64,000 nucleotides of DNA, taken from assembly GCF_001636055.1 (NCBI RefSeq), contig NZ_CP011789.1:4402001-4466000 (forward strand), written 5' to 3'. Under the pieces are notes generated by a model. It did no database searches. It was not told where the DNA came from and was given only the letters and a program-made list of their open reading frames with translations. The position numbers and the translations under genes were made by a program. This stretch comes from Pseudomonas putida (lineage in GTDB: Bacteria > Pseudomonadota > Gammaproteobacteria > Pseudomonadales > Pseudomonadaceae). This document shows, piece by piece, positions 28,789-36,435 of the stretch. How positions within the stretch are numbered: position 1 is the first letter of the stretch; each line of letters begins with the position of its first letter.

Positions 28789-30720
28789 TCAACCTTCCAG
28801 CTCGGCCCAGCGCTCGACCAGCACATCCAGCTCAGCCTGCAACTTCTCGAGCTTGGCCAGTACGTCCGACGTTTCGCCAATCGGCCGCTGATAGAAGCCA
28901 GGCGCGTTCACCTCTTCCTGCAGCACCGCCATCTTCTGCTCCAGCGCATCGATCTGCCCAGGCAGCATCTCCAGCTCACGCTGCAGTTTGTAGCTCAGCT
29001 TTTTCTTGCTGCTGTCGGCCACCACAGGCGCCACGGGCTCCGGGGCGACCTCGACCGCAACCTTCTCGACCACGGCACTGTTGAGCTCGGACTTGCCGCC
29101 CTTGCTCTCGGTCACGCCCAGCAGTTTCGGCGAGCCCCCCTGGCGGATCCAGTCTTCATAGCCACCCACGTACTCACGCACCTTGCCCTCACCCTCGAAC
29201 ACCAGGGTGCTGGTGACCACGTTGTCGAGGAAGGCCCGGTCGTGGCTGACCATCAGTACCGTGCCCTTGAAGTTGGACAGCACTTCCTCGAGCAGCTCGA
29301 GCGTCTCGACGTCCAGGTCGTTGGTCGGCTCGTCCAGCACCAGCAAGTTGGCCGGTTTGCTGAACAGCTTGGCCAGCAACAGACGCGCACGTTCACCACC
29401 AGACAGCGCCTTGACCGGCGTGCGTGCACGCTGGGGGCTGAACAGGAAGTCGCCGAGGTAGCTCAGCACGTGGCGATTCTGACCATCGATCTCGATGAAG
29501 TCGCGACCTTCGGCGAGGTTGTCGATCACCGTCTTCTCAAGGTCGAGCTGGTGACGCATCTGGTCGAAGTAGGCCACCTCCAGCTTGGTGCCGCGATCGA
29601 CCTTGCCGGCGGTCGGCTCCAGGTCACCCAGCATGAGCTTGAGCAAGGTGGTCTTGCCGGTGCCGTTGGCGCCGAGCAGGCCGATACGGTCCTGGCGCTG
29701 CAGGACCATGGAGAAATCCTTGACCAGCTTCGGCCCCTGAGGGTGCGCGAAGCTGACGTTTTCCAGCACCATCACCTGCTTGCCGGACTTGTCGGCGACC
29801 TCGATCTGGATGTTCGCCCTGCCCTGGCGCTCGCGACGCTCGCTGCGCTCCACGCGCAGGGCCTTGAGGGCACGCACACGACCTTCATTACGGGTACGCC
29901 GGGCCTTGATGCCCTGGCGGATCCAGACCTCTTCCTGGGCCAGGCGCTTGTCGAACAGCGCGTTGGCAGTTTCCTCGGCGGCCAACGCGGCCTCCTTGTG
30001 CACCAGGAAGCTGGCGTAGTCGCCGTTCCAGTCAATCAGCCCGCCGCGGTCCAGCTCGAGGATCCGCGTGGCCAGGTTCTGCAGGAACGAGCGGTCGTGA
30101 GTGATGAACAACACGGCGCCGTTGAAGCCGCTCAGGGCCTCTTCGAGCCAGGCGATGGCACCGATGTCCAGGTGGTTGGTCGGTTCGTCGAGCAGCAGCA
30201 GGTCAGGCTCGGACACCAGCGCCTGGGCCAGCAGCACGCGACGGCGCCAGCCGCCGGACAGCTCGGCGAGGGTCTTGTCGGCCGGCAGTTGCAGGCGGCT
30301 CAGGGTGCTCTCCACGACCTGCTGCAGACGCCAGCCGTCGCGGGCCTCCAGCTCATGCTGGACATGCATCAGCTTGTCCAGGTCGGCATCATTCTGGATG
30401 TTCTGGCTCAGGTGGTGATATTCGGCGAGCAGCGCACCGACGCCGTCGAGGCCCTCGGCGACCACATCGAACACGCTGCGATCGTCGGCCACCGGCAATT
30501 CCTGCGGAAGCTCACCTATCTTCAGTGCCGGCGCACGCCAGATTTCCCCTTCGTCGGGTTTCTGTTCACCCTTGACCAGGCGCAACATGCTCGACTTGCC
30601 GGTGCCGTTACGGCCGATAATGCACACCCGCTCGCCACGGGCGATCTGCCAGGACACTTTGTCCAGCAGCGGCATGGCGCCGAACGCGAGGGACACATCG
30701 CTGAATTTGAGCAGGGTCAT
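28789..30720 (-). CDS. uup: ABC-F ATPase, Uup type
   Basis: A 643-aa soluble protein with two ABC domains and no membrane part. Domain 1 has GRNGTGKSS (about residue 37), LSGGWRRR and LLLDEPTNHLD. Domain 2 has GANGTGKTT (about residue 355), LSGGERARLLLAKL and LVLDEPTNDLD. The inter-domain linker is highly charged. The C-terminal coiled coil (LSYKLQRELEMLPGQIDALE onward) is typical of Uup and distinguishes it from EttA. ABC-F proteins act at the ribosome. ATG 30720 has GGAG six bases upstream; upstream ATGs were rejected for that reason. Confidence 0.92.
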   Translation of the reverse strand: MTLLKFSDVSLAFGAMPLLDKVSWQIARGERVCIIGRNGTGKSSMLRLVKGEQKPDEGEIWRAPALKIGELPQELPVADDRSVFDVVAEGLDGVGALLAEYHHLSQNIQNDADLDKLMHVQHELEARDGWRLQQVVESTLSRLQLPADKTLAELSGGWRRRVLLAQALVSEPDLLLLDEPTNHLDIGAIAWLEEALSGFNGAVLFITHDRSFLQNLATRILELDRGGLIDWNGDYASFLVHKEAALAAEETANALFDKRLAQEEVWIRQGIKARRTRNEGRVRALKALRVERSERRERQGRANIQIEVADKSGKQVMVLENVSFAHPQGPKLVKDFSMVLQRQDRIGLLGANGTGKTTLLKLMLGDLEPTAGKVDRGTKLEVAYFDQMRHQLDLEKTVIDNLAEGRDFIEIDGQNRHVLSYLGDFLFSPQRARTPVKALSGGERARLLLAKLFSKPANLLVLDEPTNDLDVETLELLEEVLSNFKGTVLMVSHDRAFLDNVVTSTLVFEGEGKVREYVGGYEDWIRQGGSPKLLGVTESKGGKSELNSAVVEKVAVEVAPEPVAPVVADSSKKKLSYKLQRELEMLPGQIDALEQKMAVLQEEVNAPGFYQRPIGETSDVLAKLEKLQAELDVLVERWAELEG

Positions 30721-30955
30721 GATCATCTCCAAAAACCGGGCGCGCATTCTACCTGACTTTCACGCCTACTTCGCCCCTGCGTGACATTCCGGGTGCGATG
30801 GCAGCGAGCGCTTGGCGACGCGTGGTCGGTGTTAACGATTCGATACAAGCACAGTGCTTTCATCCATCGCCGGCAAACGGCTAAGCTAAGGAAACTAGAT
30901 TTCAACAGTGCTGGCTTCGCCGTCACTTTTCATGGTTCAACTGCCCGGACGTATC

Positions 30956-32884
30956 ATGCGCAGCCGCCTGTTCCAATTCGTTTCCTGCCTGGTGCTCACC
31001 GCCACGACCGCGAGTGCTGCACAGGCAATCGACATCACCCAGCAGCGCCAGTACTACGACGAGGCCAAGCGTGCCCTCGCCAAAGGCGACAAGGGTCCCT
31101 ACCTGCGGTATGCCCAAGCGCTCAGCGACTATCCGCTCACACCCTACCTGGCCTACGACGAACTCACCGCGCGGCTGAAGACTGCCAGCAACGAGGAAGT
31201 CGAAGGCTTCCTCGCCAAACACGGTGACCTGCCCCAGGCCAACTGGATGAAACTGCGCTGGTTGCGCTGGCAGGCCGAACGCGGCGACTGGAAGACCTTC
31301 GCCAAATACTACGACCCGAAGCTGAACTTCACCGAACTGGATTGCCTCAACGGCCAGTACCAGTTGACCAACGGCCTGCGCGCCGAAGGTTTCGCCACTG
31401 CCGAAAAACTGTGGAACGTCGGCAAGTCGCAACCTGCGGCCTGCGACACCTTGTTCGGCCTGTGGGCCGCAGAAGGCCAGCTCACCGAGGCCCGCCGCTG
31501 GCAGCGTGCGAAACTGGCGGCCGAGGCGCGCAACTACAGCCTGGCCAACAACCTGGTGCAAACGCTCACCACACTCGGCCCGCAAGGCAAGCTGCTGATC
31601 GATGTGGCGCAGAAACCCGAGCTGCTCAAGCAGCCTTCGCGCTTCATGCCGGTCAACGAAGCGATGTCCGATGTGGTCAGCCTCGGCCTGCGCCGCCTGG
31701 CGCGGCAGGATCCCGAGCAAGCCATGGCACTGCTCGACGACTACGCCCAGCGCATGCATTTTTCCCGCGACGAGAAGGTCGCCATCGCCCGCGAGATCGG
31801 CCTCACGCTCGCACGGCGCTACGATCCGCGCGCCCTCGACCTGATGACCCGCTACGACCCGGAACTGCGCGACAACACCGTCAGCGAATGGCGCATGCGC
31901 CTGCTGCTGCGTCTCGGGCGCTGGGAAGAAGCCTACGAACTGAGCCGCCGCCTGCCCCAGGACCTGGCCGACAGCAGCCGCTGGCGCTACTGGCAGGCAC
32001 GCAGCCTGGAGCTGGCACAACCCAACAACCCGCAGATCCCGCTGCTCTACAAGAACGTCTCGCGTGAGCGCGACTTCTATGGTTTTCTTGCTGCCGATCG
32101 CGCGCAAACACCGTACCAGCTCAACAACAAGCCCCTGGTACTGAGCCAGCAGTTGATCAACAAGGTGCGTAACACCCCCGGCGTGCGCCGCGCCCTGGAG
32201 TTCCACGCCCGTGGCCAGATTGTCGAGGGGCGCCGCGAGTGGTACCACGTCAGCCGCCACTTCAACCGTGACGAAATGGTCGCCCAGGCCCGCCTGGCCT
32301 ACGACCTGCGCTGGTACTTCCCGGCTATCCGCACCATCAGCCAGGCTAAGTACTGGGACGACCTGGACATCCGCTTCCCGATGGCCCACCGCGACACCCT
32401 GGTGCGCGAAGCCAAAGTCCGCGGCCTGCACTCGAGCTGGGTATTCGCCATCACCCGTCAGGAAAGTGCCTTCATGGACGATGCCCGCTCGCCAGTAGGC
32501 GCCAGCGGCCTGATGCAACTGATGCCAGGAACCGCCAAGGAAACCGCGCGCAAGTTCAGCATCCCGCTGGCCTCGCCTGCGCAGGTACTCGATCCGGACA
32601 AGAACATCCAGCTCGGCGCCGCCTACCTGAGCCAGGTGCACGGCCAGTTCAACGGCAACCGCGTGCTGGCGTCGGCCGCCTACAACGCAGGCCCCGGTCG
32701 CGTACGTCAGTGGCTCAAGGGCGCCAAGCACCTGAGCTTCGATGTCTGGGTCGAGTCGATCCCGTTCGATGAGACACGTCAGTATGTGCAGAACGTGCTG
32801 TCGTACTCGGTGATCTATGGCCAGAAACTGAACGCACCACAACCGTTGGTGGACTGGCACGAACGCTACTTCGACGACATGTGA
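30956..32884 (+). CDS. slt: Soluble lytic murein transglycosylase
   Basis: A 642-aa periplasmic enzyme that cleaves peptidoglycan glycan strands to 1,6-anhydroMurNAc ends. The signal peptide is MRSRLFQFVSCLVLTATTASAAQA. The middle is the helical superhelix U and L domain. The catalytic Glu (near residue 502) is in ITRQESAFMDDARSPVGASG, followed by LMQLMPGTAKETA and AAYNAGPGRVRQWL of the GEWL fold. ATG 30956 directly precedes the signal peptide. It is divergent from uup and ends before a 12-bp hairpin. Its products feed the NagZ recycling route also encoded in this window. Confidence 0.95.
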   Translation: MRSRLFQFVSCLVLTATTASAAQAIDITQQRQYYDEAKRALAKGDKGPYLRYAQALSDYPLTPYLAYDELTARLKTASNEEVEGFLAKHGDLPQANWMKLRWLRWQAERGDWKTFAKYYDPKLNFTELDCLNGQYQLTNGLRAEGFATAEKLWNVGKSQPAACDTLFGLWAAEGQLTEARRWQRAKLAAEARNYSLANNLVQTLTTLGPQGKLLIDVAQKPELLKQPSRFMPVNEAMSDVVSLGLRRLARQDPEQAMALLDDYAQRMHFSRDEKVAIAREIGLTLARRYDPRALDLMTRYDPELRDNTVSEWRMRLLLRLGRWEEAYELSRRLPQDLADSSRWRYWQARSLELAQPNNPQIPLLYKNVSRERDFYGFLAADRAQTPYQLNNKPLVLSQQLINKVRNTPGVRRALEFHARGQIVEGRREWYHVSRHFNRDEMVAQARLAYDLRWYFPAIRTISQAKYWDDLDIRFPMAHRDTLVREAKVRGLHSSWVFAITRQESAFMDDARSPVGASGLMQLMPGTAKETARKFSIPLASPAQVLDPDKNIQLGAAYLSQVHGQFNGNRVLASAAYNAGPGRVRQWLKGAKHLSFDVWVESIPFDETRQYVQNVLSYSVIYGQKLNAPQPLVDWHERYFDDM

Positions 32885-32892
32885 TCCGGCCC

Positions 32893-32920
32893 AGGCCCTG
32901 TCGGAGCACCGACAGGGCCT
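32893..32920 (+). terminator. Terminator after slt
   Basis: A 12-bp perfect stem (aggccctgtcgg / ccgacagggcct) with an AGCA loop starts 8 bp past the slt stop. The tail is not T-rich, but stem strength and position fit termination before the dsb operon. Confidence 0.8.
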
Positions 32921-32997
32921 CATGTCGGACCGGGTTAACTTTCGGTTAATCAGTCTGCTCCAGCATGGTGCACTCAATGCACTGCCAAGGCGTCGAC

Positions 32998-34728
32998 ATG
33001 CGTGTTCTCCTGCTCTTCCTGACATTCCTGCTCGCCGGCCCGCTCCAGGCCAATCCCTTCGCTCCCAAGTCGGATTTCCTGCCGGTGAGTCAGGCTTTCG
33101 TCCTGAGCCAGGACCGCTTGCCTTCCGGGCAGATGCGCCTGTATTTCCAGATCAAGGATGGCTACTACCTCTACCAGAAGCGCCTGAAGTTCGACGGCAT
33201 TCCCGTCGATCAGCAACCGCAACTGCCTGCGGCTCTCAACCATCATGACGAGTTCTTCGGCGACAGCGCCGTCTATCGCACCGAACTCGAGTTGCTGCTG
33301 CCCGCCAATGCCACTGGCGAACTGCGACTGGGCTGGCAGGGCTGCGCCGATGCCGGGCTGTGCTATCCACCGCAAACCACCGTGATCGACCTGGGCGGCC
33401 AGCCGGCTTCTGCTGCGCCAGCGGCACCGGATGGCGGACAAGCCAGCGACCAGGCCCTGGCCAGCGGCCTTCAGCACAGCAGCCTGGCCTGGAGCCTGCT
33501 GGCGTTCTTCGGCCTGGGTCTGCTGCTGGCCTTCACCCCCTGCTCGCTACCGATGCTGCCCATCCTCGCCGGGTTGGTCATGGGCAATGGTGCCAGTGCA
33601 CGACGTGGCTGGATTCTGGCCGGCGTCTACGTTCTGAGCATGGCCTTGGTGTACGCCGCACTGGGTGTGGTCGCCGCGCTGCTCGGCGCCAGCCTGCAGG
33701 CCTGGCTACAGCAACCTTGGCTGCTGGGCAGCCTGGCCGGCCTGTTCGTGATCCTCGCCCTGCCGATGTTCGGGGCCTTCGAACTGCAACTGCCCGCCGC
33801 CGTGCGTGACCGCCTCGATCGTGCAGGCCAGGGAACGCGTGGCGGCAACCTGTATGGCGCAGCGTTGCTTGGCGCGCTCTCGGGCCTGCTGATGGGGCCG
33901 TGCATGACCGCGCCACTGGCCGGTGCGCTGCTCTATATCGCCCAGAGCGGCGATGTGGTTCAGGGTGCGCTGGTGCTGTTCAGCCTGGGGCTGGGCATGG
34001 GCGTACCACTGCTGTTGCTGGTCACCCTGGGCAACCGCTACCTGCCACGCCCTGGAGCTTGGATGAACCTGGTCAAGGGCGTGTTCGGCTTCGTCTTCCT
34101 GGCAATGGCGCTGTACACCCTGCGCAGCCTGCTGCCAGAACCACTGCTGCTGGCACTGGTCGGCGCCTGGCTGATTGCCCTGGCCTGGGCTGCATGGCCT
34201 GCCCTGCAGCGTCTGCCGGCGCTACGAGCCCTGCCGTTGCTGGGTGCGCTCTGGGGTGGCCTGTTGCTGGTCGGCGCTGCCGCGGGTGGCAGCGATCTGT
34301 GGCAACCGCTGCAGCCATTCACCGGTGGTGGCGCCGCGCCGATGAGCAGCGCCCATGACCAGCGGGTCATCACCATCGACAACCCGCAGGACCTGCAGCG
34401 CGAACTGGATGCCGCCAAAGCGCGCAACCAATGGGTGTTAGTCGACTACTACGCCGACTGGTGCGTATCGTGCAAAGTGATGGAGAAACAGGTATTTGCC
34501 CGCAGCGACGTGCAGGCCAGCCTCGACGGCGTGCAATTGCTGCGCCTGGATGTCACTGCCGACACCCCCGCCAGCCGCGCATTGCTGCAGCGCTACCAGG
34601 TTCCAGGCCCGCCCAGCCTGATCTGGATCGGCCCGGAAGGTGACGAGCGCCGTGCCCGACGCATCACCGGCGAAATCGACGCGGCAGCGTTCCTGCAACA
34701 CTGGGCCCAGACCAGGAGTCAAGGTTGA
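32998..34728 (+). CDS. dsbD: Thiol:disulfide interchange protein DsbD
   Basis: A 576-aa inner-membrane electron carrier that brings reducing power from cytoplasmic thioredoxin to the periplasm. It has a signal peptide (MRVLLLFLTFLLAGPLQA). An N-terminal periplasmic domain has the Cys pair in GCADAGLCYPP. The eight-helix core has its two cysteines in TPCSLPMLP and GPCMTAPLAG. The C-terminal thioredoxin domain has DWCVSCK. Its stop overlaps the next start (TGATG), so it heads a dsbD-tlpA-dsbG operon for disulfide isomerisation. I recall the same trio at PA2476-PA2478 in P. aeruginosa. Confidence 0.95.
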   Translation: MRVLLLFLTFLLAGPLQANPFAPKSDFLPVSQAFVLSQDRLPSGQMRLYFQIKDGYYLYQKRLKFDGIPVDQQPQLPAALNHHDEFFGDSAVYRTELELLLPANATGELRLGWQGCADAGLCYPPQTTVIDLGGQPASAAPAAPDGGQASDQALASGLQHSSLAWSLLAFFGLGLLLAFTPCSLPMLPILAGLVMGNGASARRGWILAGVYVLSMALVYAALGVVAALLGASLQAWLQQPWLLGSLAGLFVILALPMFGAFELQLPAAVRDRLDRAGQGTRGGNLYGAALLGALSGLLMGPCMTAPLAGALLYIAQSGDVVQGALVLFSLGLGMGVPLLLLVTLGNRYLPRPGAWMNLVKGVFGFVFLAMALYTLRSLLPEPLLLALVGAWLIALAWAAWPALQRLPALRALPLLGALWGGLLLVGAAAGGSDLWQPLQPFTGGGAAPMSSAHDQRVITIDNPQDLQRELDAAKARNQWVLVDYYADWCVSCKVMEKQVFARSDVQASLDGVQLLRLDVTADTPASRALLQRYQVPGPPSLIWIGPEGDERRARRITGEIDAAAFLQHWAQTRSQG

Positions 34729-35564
34729 TGCTGACGGTAACCCTGGGGCCATTGACGATGGCCCTGAACCACCTGCTGCTGCTCAGTGCATTGGGCATCG
34801 CTTGCCTGGTCGGCTGGTGGGTGGCCCGCCGTGGCGGCGAAAGCCCCGAGTCGGCACTGTTCAATCTGTTTCTGGTCGGAGTCCTCAGCGCCCGTGCAGG
34901 CTTCGTCCTGGAGTACTGGGCGATGTACCGCGACGAGCCACTGCAGATCATCGACATTCGCGATGGCGGCTTCCAACTCTGGAGCGGCCTGGCGGGCATC
35001 GTCGCTGCTGCCTTGTGGCAAGGTCGACGCCGTCCGGGCCTGCGCCGGCCACTGGGCTGGGCACTGTTCAGCGGCGCCCTGTTCTGGGGGCTGGCAAGCC
35101 TGGGCAGCCACCTGTACAGCAAAGGCACCGAACTGCCCGATCTGAGCCTGCGCAACGCCAGCGGCGAGTCGGTGGCCCTGCACAGCTACCGCGGCACACC
35201 CCTGGTCATCAACATCTGGGCCACCTGGTGCCCACCGTGCCGACGGGAGATGCCCGTGCTGCAGCAGGCCCAGAGCGACTACCCCGACGTGACCTTCCTG
35301 TTCGTCAACCAAGGCGAAACACCCGAAAGCGTCAGTACCTTCCTTGCCACGACCGGCCTGAGCCTGAACCACGTGCTGTTCGACGGCAGTGGGCAACTGG
35401 CGCAACGGGTCGGCTCCATGGCCCTGCCCACCACTTTGTTTTACAACGCCGAGGGCCGCCTGGTCGGCAGCCATCTCGGCGAGCTGTCCCGCGCCAGCCT
35501 GCACAACGCCCTGGAACCTTTGAAGCGGGCCGTGGCGCCCGCCCCCGCCGTACAAGGAAAATGA
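34728..35564 (+). CDS. TlpA-like thioredoxin with an N-terminal Lgt-like membrane domain
   Basis: A 278-aa protein. Residues about 140-278 are a TlpA/ResA thioredoxin fold with WATWCPPCRREMP as active site and a cis-Pro at MALPTT. Residues 1-125 are membrane-embedded and resemble part of prolipoprotein diacylglyceryl transferase (ARAGFVLEYWAMYRDEPLQI, then IRDGGFQLWSGLAG). Lgt's usual HGG after the 'DGG' strand reads WSG here, so the His is lost and transferase activity is unlikely. It starts at ATG 34728, sharing a base with the dsbD stop, and lies one base before dsbG. It is probably an electron partner of DsbD. Confidence 0.87.
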   Translation: MLTVTLGPLTMALNHLLLLSALGIACLVGWWVARRGGESPESALFNLFLVGVLSARAGFVLEYWAMYRDEPLQIIDIRDGGFQLWSGLAGIVAAALWQGRRRPGLRRPLGWALFSGALFWGLASLGSHLYSKGTELPDLSLRNASGESVALHSYRGTPLVINIWATWCPPCRREMPVLQQAQSDYPDVTFLFVNQGETPESVSTFLATTGLSLNHVLFDGSGQLAQRVGSMALPTTLFYNAEGRLVGSHLGELSRASLHNALEPLKRAVAPAPAVQGK

Positions 35565-35565
35565 C

Positions 35566-36324
35566 ATGCGACTGACTGCTCTCCTGCCCCTCTCCCTGGC
35601 CCTGCTCGTCGCGCCCCTGGCCCAAGCAGAGCCCTGGCCCAAGCCGATCCAGCAGATGGAGGCCAAGGGCGCGGTGATCAAGGGCACGTTCGACGCGCCC
35701 AATGGCCTGCGCGGCTATGCCGCCGAGTACCATAGCAACGGCATCGCCCTGTATCTGACCCCCGACGGCAAGCACGTGCTGGTTGGCAGCCTGTTCGATG
35801 AACAAGGCCAGGACCTGAGCGCCGAGCCATTGGACAAGCTGGTCTACACACCGATGAGCAAGGAAATCTGGGCGAAGATGGAAAAGACCGCCTGGATCCA
35901 GGACGGCAAGGCTGATGCGCCACGCATCGTCTACCTGTTCAGCGACCCCAACTGCCCGTACTGCAACATGTTCTGGCAACAGGCGCGGCCTTGGGTCGAC
36001 TCGGGCAAGGTGCAATTGCGCCATATCATGGTCGGCATCATCCGTCCGGACAGCCCGGGCAAGTCCGCCGCGCTGTTGTCGGCAAAAGACCCTGCCAAGG
36101 CACTGCAAGATCACGAAAGCGCTGGCAAGGCCAGCACGCTCAAGGCACTGGACACCATTCCCGAACCCACACAGAAGCAACTCGCAGCCAACCAGGCGTT
36201 GATGGAAGAAATGGGGCTGGGCGCAACGCCTGCGATCTTCTACCAGGATGAACAGGGACAACTGCAAAGCCAACAAGGCGCGCCACGCCCGGAAATGCTC
36301 GGCAAGATTCTGGGCAAGCGCTGA
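35566..36324 (+). CDS. dsbG: Periplasmic disulfide isomerase DsbG/DsbC type
   Basis: A 252-aa periplasmic protein with a signal peptide (MRLTALLPLSLALLVAPLAQA), an N-terminal dimerisation domain and a C-terminal thioredoxin domain. The active site is CPYC (FSDPNCPYCNMFW) and the cis-Pro region reads LGATPAIFY, the Thr-cisPro of DsbG. It protects single cysteines or isomerises disulfides and is kept reduced by DsbD. It begins one base after the TlpA-like gene. A weak 6-bp hairpin (acctga / tcaggt) follows at 36324-36343. Confidence 0.93.
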   Translation: MRLTALLPLSLALLVAPLAQAEPWPKPIQQMEAKGAVIKGTFDAPNGLRGYAAEYHSNGIALYLTPDGKHVLVGSLFDEQGQDLSAEPLDKLVYTPMSKEIWAKMEKTAWIQDGKADAPRIVYLFSDPNCPYCNMFWQQARPWVDSGKVQLRHIMVGIIRPDSPGKSAALLSAKDPAKALQDHESAGKASTLKALDTIPEPTQKQLAANQALMEEMGLGATPAIFYQDEQGQLQSQQGAPRPEMLGKILGKR

Positions 36325-36369
36325 CCTGATAAATCTGTCAGGTGCGAGACCGACGCAGTCTCCCTAGAC

Positions 36370-36428
36370 TCCTCTTATCGCACCCTCGCGGCCACGCGAT
36401 CGGTGCGCAGGATGCGATGAGAAGAGGG
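36370..36428 (+). promoter_or_regulatory. Leader with two competing stems at the toxin ribosome site
   Basis: In the 111-bp leader, 36371-36382 can pair with 36413-36427 (12 bp, 3-nt bulge), which buries the AAGAGGG ribosome site at 36422-36428. Instead 36379-36384 can pair with 36402-36407. The second pairing uses six bases of the first left arm and leaves the ribosome site free. An inner 5-bp stem (36386-36390 / 36395-36399) fits both. This is read by eye, with no energy computed. Confidence 0.35.
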
Positions 36429-36435
36429 ATCGCCG

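Noticed and set aside
36324..36343. Terminator after dsbG
   Set aside because: A 6-bp AT-containing stem without a T-run; mentioned with dsbG only.
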